Below, one piece after another: positions 1 to 4,845 of a DNA stretch of 5,033 nucleotides. The translations under genes were made by a program, and so were the position numbers. Every line of letters starts with the position of its first letter. Position 1 is the first letter of the stretch. This DNA is from Azovibrio restrictus (GTDB taxonomy: Bacteria; Pseudomonadota; Gammaproteobacteria; Burkholderiales; Rhodocyclaceae): contig QKDJ01000116.1 in NCBI GenBank assembly GCA_003252145.1, forward strand, positions 1-5,033, given 5' to 3'. A model generated the notes under the pieces. It searched no databases, was not told the DNA's origin, and was given only the letters and a program-made list of their open reading frames with translations.

Positions 1-2
1 CC

Positions 3-1718
3 ATGCGCCGCCCCATCCGCCTGAAAATTTTCGGCATCACCCTGGTCCTGCTGCTTTTGATGGTGGTGGTGACCTGGTTGTCGGTGCTCAATTCCCGCCA
101 GCTCAACAACCAGGTGCGTGCCCTGGCGGATACCTACCTGCCCCTGCAGAACCAGGTGGCCAGCGTGGAGATCCTCATCCGCCAGCAGATGGTGCATATG
201 GAGCGGGTATTGTTGGGCATGCAGGCGGCCAAGCCCGACAAGGCCTTCCTGGAGAAGGAATCCGCGGACTTCGACGCCCGGGGCATCAACGCCGACCAGA
301 TCGTGGATTCCTCCATGAACATGGTGACCGAAGCCGAGAAGGACCCCAGTGTGCAACTGGATGCGGTGACCCTGGCCGTATTGAAGCAACAGTTGCCCAA
401 CCTGCAGACCGCCCGGCAAGACTTCCACCGCACCTTCCGCCTCTATCAGATCGAGGCAGAGGAGGGCACGGCACGCTCGGCCAGCGTGGTCAGAGAAAGC
501 CTGCTGCAACAGAAGAACAAGTTGGATGTGGAGATCGGCAAGGCCCTGGATCTGCTCAACAAGCTGACTGCCGACACGGCCGCCCAGGCCAAGGCCGAAG
601 AGGCCCGCTCGGTACGCCTCAACTGGACCATCACGGCCATCGCCACAACATTGGGGCTGATCTTTGCCTGGTGGGTCAGTCGTTCGCTGGTGGAGCCTAT
701 CCGCCGCCTACTGCAAGGCACCGAATCTGTGGAGCACGGAGACCTCGAAGTCCAGATCATGGTCCAGAGCCGGGACGAACTGGCGACCCTGGCGGATTCC
801 TTCAATCACATGGTGCTGGGGCTGCGGGAGAAGGAACGCATCAAGACCACTTTCGGCCAGTATGTGGACCCGCGTATCGTCCGCGGTCTGCTGGATAACC
901 GCCTCTCTGCCGAGGGCGGCCAGCGTCAGATGATGACGGTGTTCTTTTCTGACCTGATGGGCTTTACCCGGACCTGCGAGGGATTGACGCCGGATACGGC
1001 GGTGCGCTTCCTCAACCGCTACTTCGCGCTGATGGCGGAGGTGATCCGTGAACGCCAGGGCATCATCGACAAGTACATCGGTGATTCCGTCATGGCCTAT
1101 TGGGGCAAGCCTTTCACAGAAGTGGAAGGACACGCTTTATTGTGTTGTGAAGCGGCCTTGGACCAGCGTGCCCGCCTGGATGAATTCCGCGCCGATCTTC
1201 CCAACGTGCTGGGGGTCCGGCATGGGCTGCCCCAGGTGGAAGCCCGCATGGGCATCGCCACCGGCGACGTGCTGGTGGGCAACATCGGTTCCGAGACCGC
1301 CAGGGGCTATACGGTGATCGGCGATACCGTGAACCTGGCTTCACGCCTGGAACAGGCCAACAAGTTCTACGGCACCCACATCCTGGTGAGTGCAGAAACG
1401 CGGCAGCAGGCCGGTGACAGCTTCATGTTCCGCGAGATCGACAGCCTGCAGGTATCCGGACGCAGTGAGCCCGAGCGGGTTCATGAACTCCTTGGACGTG
1501 CCGGGCAGGTGGATGCCGAATGGATAGCCCGGTTCGAAGCCGGCCTCCATGCCTATCGTCAGCAGGATTGGGAGGCTGCCGAAGCCGCTTTCAAAGCCAG
1601 TCTGGAGAGGGTTCCGGGTGACCGTCCGAGCCAGGTTTTCCTGGATCGTATCGCGGTGTTCAGAAACTCGCCGCCACCGCCCCAATGGGATGGCATCTGG
1701 ATTGCTTCGAGCAAATAA
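3..1718 (+). CDS. Membrane-bound class III adenylate cyclase with HAMP domain
   Basis: The 571-residue product should convert ATP to cAMP at the inner face of the cytoplasmic membrane. In order it shows a basic N-terminus, a membrane segment at about 11-28, a largely helical periplasmic region at about 30-205, a second membrane segment at about 207-226 ending in WW, a HAMP linker at about 227-280, and a class III cyclase domain at about 305-495. Catalytic residues are intact: metal-binding D317 (FFSDLMGFT) and D361 (KYIGDSVMA), and transition-state N444 and R448 (GDTVNLASRLE). K357 and T437 (YTVIGD) are the pair expected for ATP rather than GTP. A TPR-like helical tail follows at about 512-550. 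The periplasmic part resembles four-helix chemoreceptor sensors only in general character, so its ligand is unknown. The start lies two bases from the window edge, so its ribosome binding site cannot be seen and a longer N-terminus is not excluded; the basic-then-hydrophobic N-terminus favours this start. Confidence 0.93.
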   Translation: MRRPIRLKIFGITLVLLLLMVVVTWLSVLNSRQLNNQVRALADTYLPLQNQVASVEILIRQQMVHMERVLLGMQAAKPDKAFLEKESADFDARGINADQIVDSSMNMVTEAEKDPSVQLDAVTLAVLKQQLPNLQTARQDFHRTFRLYQIEAEEGTARSASVVRESLLQQKNKLDVEIGKALDLLNKLTADTAAQAKAEEARSVRLNWTITAIATTLGLIFAWWVSRSLVEPIRRLLQGTESVEHGDLEVQIMVQSRDELATLADSFNHMVLGLREKERIKTTFGQYVDPRIVRGLLDNRLSAEGGQRQMMTVFFSDLMGFTRTCEGLTPDTAVRFLNRYFALMAEVIRERQGIIDKYIGDSVMAYWGKPFTEVEGHALLCCEAALDQRARLDEFRADLPNVLGVRHGLPQVEARMGIATGDVLVGNIGSETARGYTVIGDTVNLASRLEQANKFYGTHILVSAETRQQAGDSFMFREIDSLQVSGRSEPERVHELLGRAGQVDAEWIARFEAGLHAYRQQDWEAAEAAFKASLERVPGDRPSQVFLDRIAVFRNSPPPPQWDGIWIASSK

Positions 1719-1738
1719 ACCAGGCCATTTCTCCGCGC

Positions 1739-1755
1739 TGTAACAGGCCGTTACA
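1739..1755. promoter_or_regulatory. Inverted repeat TGTAAC-N5-GTTACA, candidate operator
   Basis: The half-sites TGTAAC (1739-1744) and GTTACA (1750-1755) are exact reverse complements separated by five bases. CTGTA recurs just downstream at 1757-1761 and a related CTGTT at 1765-1769. Symmetry of this size suits a dimeric regulator, and the partial direct repeats could instead suit an OmpR-type response regulator. It lies 95 bases before the ATG at 1850, so control of that gene is the natural guess. The regulator is unknown. Confidence 0.4.
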
Positions 1756-1810
1756 TCTGTACTACTGTTCGGAACCGCTTCGCTTACTCGCACCCCCTAG
1801 CCTGGAATCA

Positions 1811-1826
1811 CCCGCAACGTTGCGGG
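1811..1826. repeat. 16-base perfect palindrome in the leader of the exported-protein gene
   Basis: CCCGCAACGTTGCGGG is a perfect palindrome. In RNA it would form a six-pair stem (CCCGCA/TGCGGG) closed by an ACGT loop. It ends 10 bases before the AAGGAG ribosome binding site at 1837-1842, so it could be a repressor site overlapping a promoter, or a 5' hairpin affecting mRNA stability or translation. No T-run follows, which argues against a rho-independent terminator for the cyclase gene. Confidence 0.5.
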
Positions 1827-1849
1827 CGTTCTCAACAAGGAGTCGCATC

Positions 1850-2191
1850 ATGAAAGCGAACCGTGCCATCCCCACACTCGGGACTCTGGCCTTTGTTTCA
1901 TTACTTGCAACCGGGCCCGCTCAAGCCTGTATGCCGTTCTTCTCCGGAGCCTCCGGGGATTCTTGTCCGACAAGCCAGTATTCAACCCAGGGAAACTCAC
2001 CCCAATCCAGCGCCTGTCCCGTGCCGGGCAGTGGCGGCCAGGCCCAGCAAGGCTGCGGTCTGATCAATCCTGAACTCGCGTCAGCCATGGGTGAAATGGC
2101 GGCAGGCGGCATGCGCATCGCCACCCATATGATGCAGGTGCTGGCCGAGGAAGTAAGCCACTACGCTGCCGCGAGCGGTGACTCTCGCTAA
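1850..2191 (+). CDS. Small exported cysteine- and methionine-containing protein, unknown function
   Basis: The 113-residue product is not recognised. The start at 1850 has AAGGAG at 1837-1842, seven bases upstream, and opens with a typical signal peptide: basic MKANR, a hydrophobic core at about 8-20, and a probable signal peptidase I site after AQA at 24-26. AQAC is a poor lipobox, so a soluble periplasmic or secreted protein is more likely than a lipoprotein. The mature part has four cysteines (C27, C39, C56, C69), enough for two disulfides, in a Ser/Gly/Gln/Pro-rich stretch. A predicted helix at about 73-107 carries five methionines (80, 83, 88, 94, 95) and H93 and H104. Metal binding is conceivable but unsupported by a known motif. 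An in-frame upstream ATG at 1685 lies inside the cyclase gene and has no signal sequence, so it was rejected. Confidence 0.8.
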   Translation: MKANRAIPTLGTLAFVSLLATGPAQACMPFFSGASGDSCPTSQYSTQGNSPQSSACPVPGSGGQAQQGCGLINPELASAMGEMAAGGMRIATHMMQVLAEEVSHYAAASGDSR

Positions 2192-2200
2192 TCCCACCTG

Positions 2201-2233
2201 GGTAGTCTCTCCCGTGGCGCAGGGGAGGCTACC
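2201..2233 (+). terminator. Strong stem-loop after the exported-protein gene, possible transcript end
   Basis: Bases 2201-2212 pair with 2222-2233 to form a 12-pair stem with two G-U wobbles, closed by a nine-base loop. It starts nine bases after the stop codon at 2189-2191. The following bases (taatcaat) are not a T-run, so it may protect an mRNA 3' end or act with Rho rather than be a classical intrinsic terminator. Confidence 0.45.
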
Positions 2234-2249
2234 TAATCAATCGAATATC

Positions 2250-2276
2250 TGCCTGTATTGGCAGGCAGGCATCTTT
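2250..2276 (+). terminator. Weak stem-loop followed by TCTTT
   Basis: TGCCTG (2250-2255) can pair with CAGGCA at 2262-2267 or with the overlapping copy at 2266-2271. The second choice places TCTTTCCCT directly after the stem, a weak intrinsic-terminator arrangement. It could back up the larger hairpin just upstream. The stem is only six pairs, so this is a tentative call. Confidence 0.25.
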
Positions 2277-2501
2277 CCCTAGTACTACGGATCTAGCAGA
2301 TAAACGCTGTCGAATTCAGACCATTTCAAGCTTGCGTAGGACAAGGCTGATACGCCACAGACCTCTCATCCTGCATTGCAAATCGGCTGCCCAGAATCGA
2401 ATTGAAACCCACGATGCGCTTTAATGTGGCCATGTGCCTTTACAGCGTCGGCATCATTCAGCCGGCCATGGCAGAAAGACTTTATCAACTAGGAGTAATC
2501 C

Positions 2502-2975
2502 ATGACCAAGAACCCAACCCTACCCCTGGCCGCTGCCATAGCAATGGCCCTCTCAATGGCGGCTTGCAGCACCCCCAATGTGGATGGAAATACGGGCACT
2601 TATGCCGAAGGCAATCCCTATCTCTCCCAGACTGCATCCGCCGTCACAGGACAGGTGACGAATATCGAGGTACTGCATAACAGGACCTCTGGAACCGTGG
2701 GCACCGTGGCCGGTGGTGCGGTGGGCGCCTTGGCTGGGAGCCAGGTGGGGCGCGGTAGCGGCAAGACCCTGGCCACAGTGGCGGGCGCCATTGGTGGTGC
2801 ACTGATCGGCCGCTCCATCGAGCAGAACACCCGCCTTGGCGAAGGTCAGGCTTACTACCGCGTGACCGTGCGCTTCAACGACAATTCGTCCCGTTACTAC
2901 GATTATTCCGAAGTGCCCAGTGTGCGGGTGGGCGACAAGGTACGCCTGGATGGCGGACAGCTGTATCGCTTGTAA
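2502..2975 (+). CDS. SlyB-like glycine-zipper outer-membrane lipoprotein
   Basis: The 157-residue product is a predicted lipoprotein of the glycine-zipper / 17-kDa antigen type, a group that includes SlyB and PcpY and is associated with outer-membrane integrity. The ATG at 2502 has AGGAG at 2491-2495, six bases upstream. The signal peptide (1-21) ends in a lipobox-like SMAAC with C22; methionine at -3 is slightly atypical. Serine at +2 predicts outer-membrane sorting. The glycine zipper spans about 64-104, two hydrophobic helices rich in GxxxG and AxxxG spacing (TVAGGAVGALAGS and TVAGAIGGALIG) joined by a short GRGSGK turn. The C-terminal part, about 116-157, is beta-rich and ends in VGDKVRLDGGQLYRL, as in relatives. 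A strong terminator follows. The family assignment is firm; the exact orthologue is not. Confidence 0.9.
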   Translation: MTKNPTLPLAAAIAMALSMAACSTPNVDGNTGTYAEGNPYLSQTASAVTGQVTNIEVLHNRTSGTVGTVAGGAVGALAGSQVGRGSGKTLATVAGAIGGALIGRSIEQNTRLGEGQAYYRVTVRFNDNSSRYYDYSEVPSVRVGDKVRLDGGQLYRL

Positions 2976-3013
2976 TCCCCCCATTCGCAGTTCCCTGATT
3001 AGCAGTCCCCTGG

Positions 3014-3037
3014 AAGGCCCGGTTCACCGGGCCTTTT
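3014..3037 (+). terminator. Intrinsic terminator of the glycine-zipper lipoprotein gene
   Basis: AAGGCCCGG (3014-3022) pairs perfectly with CCGGGCCTT (3027-3035) around a TTCA loop, and the 3' arm runs into TTTT at 3034-3037. The nine-pair GC-rich stem and T-run, 39 bases after the stop codon, make a typical rho-independent terminator for rightward transcription. Confidence 0.88.
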
Positions 3038-3096
3038 CTGTGTCGAGATGGTAGTCAAACGGAGTCCACCGGCGATTCCCGTTGACCAGTGAAATG

Positions 3097-3125
3097 AAAA
3101 AAGCCCGGAGGTTTCCGGGCTTTCT
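3097..3125 (-). terminator. Intrinsic terminator of the BON-CsbD leftward unit
   Basis: AAAGCCCGG (3100-3108) pairs with CCGGGCTTT (3115-3123) around a six-base loop. Read leftward the stem is followed by six T (complement of A at 3097-3102). It lies 15 bases past the CsbD-like stop codon. Read rightward it is followed by TTTCT, so it may also act as a second stop for transcription coming from the glycine-zipper gene. Confidence 0.87.
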
Positions 3126-3139
3126 CTAGTGGCGGATGG

Positions 3140-3355
3140 CTATTGGAACCACTTATCGCTGGCTTGACGCAGCCACGAATCCACCTGCTCCTCGGCTTCT
3201 TCACGGGCGATGCCGTAGCGTTCCTGGATGCGGCCGGCCAGTTGATCCTTGCGACCATTGATGACATCAAAATCATCATCAGTGAGCTCGCCCCATTCCT
3301 CACGGACCTTGCCTTTGAGTTGTTTCCAATGGCCTTCAATACGATCCCAGTTCAT
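3140..3355 (-). CDS. CsbD-family (YjbJ-like) stress protein
   Basis: The 71-residue product begins MNWDRIEGHWKQLKGKVREE, the signature opening of the CsbD family, and is hydrophilic and predicted helical throughout. CsbD/YjbJ proteins are small cytoplasmic proteins that accumulate under general stress or in stationary phase; their molecular role is not established. The ATG at 3355 was chosen because a GAGGAG ribosome binding site (complement of 3362-3367) sits just upstream of it. A further in-frame ATG at 3373 would put that site inside the coding sequence and add six residues not typical of the family. The stop is TAG at 3140-3142, followed by a strong terminator. The BON lipoprotein gene lies 55 bases upstream on the same strand with no terminator between, so the two are probably co-transcribed. 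Confidence 0.92.
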   Translation of the reverse strand: MNWDRIEGHWKQLKGKVREEWGELTDDDFDVINGRKDQLAGRIQERYGIAREEAEEQVDSWLRQASDKWFQ

Positions 3356-3390
3356 GGTTTTCTCCTCATTCATTGATGGATAAGTTGTGC

Positions 3391-3406
3391 TTCATGCATT
3401 CATGCC
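3391..3406. repeat. 8-base tandem repeat between the BON and CsbD genes
   Basis: TTCATGCA (3391-3398) is followed immediately by TTCATGCC (3399-3406), matching at seven of eight bases. It lies in the 55-base gap of the leftward pair. It is short enough to be chance and no role is assigned. Confidence 0.4.
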
Positions 3407-3410
3407 AGGC

Positions 3411-3725
3411 TTAGGGACTGACGATGATGTCGTTGACCACACGCTTGACGCCGTCCACCTTGCTGGCGATGGATTCGGCTTCATTCTTCTCCGTGTAGCT
3501 CTTGGCGAAGCCTGAGAGCTGCACAACTCCGTTCAGGGTTTTTACCTTGATGGCTGTGGCAGCGACTTCAGGGCTCTTGGCGAATCGAGCCTTGATCTCG
3601 GTGGTCAGTGCCGTGTCGTCCACATATTGGCCGACGGTGGATTGCTCACGTGTCACGGCGCAACCATGGAGCGAAACGCCTGCGACAGCGAGAACGGTGG
3701 CGGTAATGATATGAATTGGTTTCAT
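3411..3725 (-). CDS. BON-domain lipoprotein (OsmY-like)
   Basis: The 104-residue product has a signal peptide (MKPIHIITATVLAVAGVS), a lipobox LHGC with C22 as the predicted lipidated residue, and alanine at +2, consistent with outer-membrane anchoring on the periplasmic side. One BON domain fills about 36-103, with the typical central TLNGVVQLSGFA and the terminal GVKRVVNDIIV. BON domains occur in OsmY and related proteins tied to osmotic shock and envelope integrity, and are thought to bind phospholipid. The start at 3725 gives the signal peptide directly at the N-terminus; AAAGGGAAAGG just upstream is a modest ribosome binding site. A longer frame from 3842 would put 39 charged residues ahead of the signal peptide and was rejected. 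It probably forms an operon with the downstream CsbD-like gene. Confidence 0.9.
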   Translation of the reverse strand: MKPIHIITATVLAVAGVSLHGCAVTREQSTVGQYVDDTALTTEIKARFAKSPEVAATAIKVKTLNGVVQLSGFAKSYTEKNEAESIASKVDGVKRVVNDIIVSP

Positions 3726-3856
3726 GGCCTTTCCCTTTCTGCTGTTGGTAAGGTTATGGCCAGTTTCCCTAGGGTCTTGCCGGGCCTGTGCCTGGCAGAG
3801 GGAGATGTTCTCTGGCCGTGACTCCACTCTAGATTTCTTCAAGGGTGTGACCTATC

Positions 3857-3891
3857 GGCGTAGTGCCAGTGGTGGCGTAGGACTGTTCCTA
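3857..3891. repeat. Direct repeat GGCGTAG x2 overlapping a TAGGA/TCCTA inverted repeat
   Basis: GGCGTAG occurs at 3857-3863 and 3874-3880, 17 bases apart start to start. The second copy runs into GTAGGAC and forms the inverted repeat TAGGA (3878-3882), CTGT, TCCTA (3887-3891). It lies about 130-165 bases upstream of the BON gene start, in a place suitable for a regulator site. Assignment to a particular regulator is not possible. Confidence 0.4.
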
Positions 3892-3907
3892 ATCCCTTTT
3901 CGAAGAC

Positions 3908-3932
3908 AAAAAAACCGCCCCGAAGGGCGGCT
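3908..3932 (-). terminator. Orphan leftward intrinsic terminator with UUCG tetraloop
   Basis: Read leftward, CCGCCC pairs with GGGCGG around a TTCG loop closed by C-G, the very stable cUUCGg form. Flanking bases extend the stem by a G-U and an A-U pair, and seven T follow (complement of A at 3908-3914). This is a textbook rho-independent terminator. Read rightward it lacks a T-run. No leftward gene is recognised between it and the right end of the window, so it may end a small RNA or insulate the BON promoter from leftward antisense transcription. Confidence 0.85.
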
Positions 3933-4008
3933 AACAATTTAGGGCTCACGCAGATCGCCAACCATGGGATAGGGGCCGGACCGCGCGTCGGCCCAGGGGG
4001 GACAGGGG

Positions 4009-4099
4009 TGTAGGAAATGGCCGACATCAGAGCTCGTGTCGGAATACACCGACAAGCCAATGGGCGCAGGACCGCAATGTCGTAGGACCGGGTCCGACA
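4009..4099. repeat. Array of three GT(A/C)GGA-N5/6-CCGACA hairpin elements
   Basis: Three copies of the same layout lie within about 90 bases: GTAGGA-N5-CCGACA at 4010-4026, GTCGGA-N5-CCGACA at 4038-4054, and GTAGGA-N6-CCGACA at 4082-4099. The middle copy forms a perfect TGTCGG/CCGACA stem; the outer two have one A-G mismatch. TGTCGG (4037-4042) can pair with CCGACA on either side (4021-4026 or 4049-4054), so alternative folds are possible. TGTCG at 4078-4082 can also pair with CGACA at 4095-4099. The array ends 77 bases before the next start codon, so it may lie in that gene's leader or around its promoter. Confidence 0.6.
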
Positions 4100-4176
4100 G
4101 CGCCAATGCCTGGCCTCGCCCACACTGGCATCAACAGCTCAGGCTGAAACCTGTGGAGCGCAAGGAGGAAATAACA

Positions 4177-4428
4177 ATGGCTACCCGGATTGATTACACC
4201 AAGGAGCACGTGAAATTCCTGTACAGCATGTGGCCAGTGTTGGGCTTGGGACTGTTGGTGATGGGGGCCTCACAAGGCCATGAGCCATCGAGCAGCCCGG
4301 AAAAAGCCGAGGCGTTGGAAATGGTGGAAGAGTCCGTAATGCCGGAGTACCTGGAGCCGGATGCTGATGGTGATTGGTATCGCTTGGCGCCGCCCGAACC
4401 GTGGTACGAGCCTTCCCATCAATCATGA
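4177..4428 (+). CDS. 83-residue single-pass membrane protein, unknown function
   Basis: The start at 4177 has a near-perfect AAGGAGG at 4162-4168, eight bases upstream, which makes translation credible although the protein is not recognised. The product has a basic N-terminal stretch (R4, K9, K13), one hydrophobic segment at about 15-33 (LYSMWPVLGLGLLVMGAS) and a hydrophilic, acidic, proline-rich tail with three tryptophan/tyrosine pairs or clusters near the end (DWYRLAPPEPWYEP). There is no lipobox and no clear signal peptidase site, so an inner-membrane anchor with the acidic tail outside is the simplest reading. In-frame codons upstream to 4036 run through the inverted-repeat array, lack a ribosome binding site and were not included. 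Its neighbours are small stress/envelope genes, which suggests but does not show a similar role. Confidence 0.72.
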   Translation: MATRIDYTKEHVKFLYSMWPVLGLGLLVMGASQGHEPSSSPEKAEALEMVEESVMPEYLEPDADGDWYRLAPPEPWYEPSHQS

Positions 4429-4646
4429 CTGCCTTGAGGCGATAAGCCACATCACCGTGTGCTGATGTCCGCTTGTCCTACTAGCCATCGGGATGATGGC
4501 TGATCGGCGCAGCTCCGTTCGAACGCTAACTTGGGTCGCAGAGGCTGCACAGAGGCGCAGACGTTGGAACACCGGAGACAAGGATTTCCATGAATCAAAC
4601 CTCAAGGAACAGAACCTGAGGATGAAAACTTCAAAGGAGAGATGAA
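4429..4646. other. Intergenic region with stem-loops and short repeats
   Basis: This 218-base gap separates the 83-residue membrane protein gene from the DUF1328 gene. It holds two stem-loops near its left end, a leftward-oriented copy of the GTAGGAC element (4462-4481), a 10-base palindrome CGTTCGAACG (4516-4525), CAGAGGC twice with an 11-base period (4539-4545, 4550-4556), and two very short open frames just before the DUF1328 gene. No clear promoter was found. Confidence 0.55.
4449..4501. repeat. Two adjacent stem-loops after the 83-residue gene
   Basis: ACATCA (4449-4454) pairs with TGATGT (4463-4468), and AGCCATC (4483-4489) pairs with GATGGCT (4495-4501) around a five-base loop. They begin 21 bases after the stop codon and could stabilise or end the transcript. 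Neither is followed by a T-run, so an intrinsic terminator is not claimed. Confidence 0.4.
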
Positions 4647-4811
4647 ATGTTGAAATGGGCTTTGATCTTTTTTCTGGTGTCCCTGGTTGCGGGGGTGCTG
4701 GGTTTTACCGGTATCGCAAGTAGCGCAGCAGCCATTGCGAAAGTGTTGTTCTACGTTGCTGTGGCTTTATTCCTTGTCTTTCTGGTTATCGGCCTGTTGG
4801 CCGTCAGTTAG
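4647..4811 (+). CDS. DUF1328 / UPF0391 (YtjA-like) small membrane protein
   Basis: This 54-residue frame opens [20 protein letters not shown] and continues with [23 protein letters not shown] and a hydrophobic end. The pattern MLxWALIFxxxxLxAxxLGFxGIAxxAAxIAKxLF is the hallmark of the DUF1328/UPF0391 family, to which E. coli YtjA belongs, and the length is typical. Two membrane helices are predicted at about 4-22 and 30-51, so it should sit in the inner membrane. The biochemical role of the family is unknown; members are often found beside CsbD-like and other stress genes. AAGGAG at 4634-4639, seven bases before the ATG, supports the start. The lipoprotein gene begins 46 bases downstream with no terminator between, so co-transcription is likely. 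Confidence 0.9.
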   Translation: MLKWALIFFLVSLVAGVLGFTGIASSAAAIAKVLFYVAVALFLVFLVIGLLAVS

Positions 4812-4845
4812 GCGTTATTTCACGTCAGATTTAAGTGAACACATA

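Larger units (their letters stand above)
1719..1849. other. Intergenic region with two inverted repeats
   Basis: This 131-base gap separates the cyclase gene from the small exported-protein gene. It holds a 6-5-6 inverted repeat and a 16-base perfect palindrome, each listed separately, and a ribosome binding site at its right end. No convincing intrinsic terminator with a T-run follows the cyclase, so read-through into the next gene is possible. I could not pick out a convincing -35/-10 promoter pair. Confidence 0.6.
2192..2501. other. 310-base intergenic region without a credible gene
   Basis: This gap lies between the exported-protein gene and the glycine-zipper lipoprotein gene. It contains a strong stem-loop just after the stop codon, a second smaller stem-loop near 2250-2271, and one copy of the GCGTAGGAC motif at 2334-2342. 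That motif sits inside a GCGTA (2334-2338) / TACGC (2351-2355) inverted repeat. An open frame from 2402 was judged spurious. Promoter-like pieces such as TTGCAA (2376-2381) and TTGAAA (2402-2407) have no good -10 partner at normal spacing, so no promoter is called. Confidence 0.6.
3726..4176. other. 451-base gene-free divergent region rich in inverted repeats
   Basis: This region separates the leftward BON-CsbD pair from the rightward genes and should hold promoters for both. It contains GGCGTAG twice (3857-3863, 3874-3880), the inverted repeat TAGGA/TCCTA (3878-3882, 3887-3891), a leftward orphan terminator (3908-3932), a GGGCCG/CGGCCC stem (3973-3978, 3989-3994) and the GTMGGA...CCGACA array (4009-4099). 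Open frames crossing it have no ribosome binding site or plausible protein content. No confident -35/-10 pair was found in either direction. Confidence 0.65.

Noticed and set aside
1341..1793. 150-residue leftward frame antisense to the cyclase
   Set aside because: It lies opposite the catalytic and C-terminal part of a clearly real gene, and its sequence resembles no protein family; it is explained as a reverse-strand shadow.
2402..2680. 92-residue rightward frame with a signal-like N-terminus before the glycine-zipper gene
   Set aside because: It overlaps the well-supported lipoprotein gene out of frame for most of its length, lacks a convincing ribosome binding site, and its sequence after residue 35 is just the lipoprotein gene read in another frame.
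3143..3376. 77-residue rightward frame opposite the CsbD-like gene
   Set aside because: It mirrors the CsbD-like frame, which has family signature, ribosome binding site and terminator; the opposite strand has none of these.
3726..3842. 39-residue N-terminal extension of the BON lipoprotein
   Set aside because: It would put charged residues in front of a perfect signal peptide and lipobox, which would prevent export; the internal ATG at 3725 fits better.
4009..4099. CRISPR array
   Set aside because: The repeated units are only about 17 bases, imperfect, unevenly spaced and palindromic, with no cas gene nearby; this is not a CRISPR layout.
3839..4123. 94-residue leftward frame across the divergent region
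   Set aside because: It runs through the strong leftward terminator at 3908-3932, has an arginine/proline-rich composition typical of chance frames in GC-rich DNA, and shows no ribosome binding site.
4449..4501. Stem-loops after the 83-residue gene read as an intrinsic terminator
   Set aside because: Stems are six and seven pairs and neither is followed by a T-run, so they are listed only as repeats.
4566..4635. Sigma-E-like promoter from GGAAC and TCAAA pieces before DUF1328
   Set aside because: The spacings between the pieces are 19 bases or more, longer than the usual sigma-E spacer, and the closer pair overlaps the ribosome binding site.
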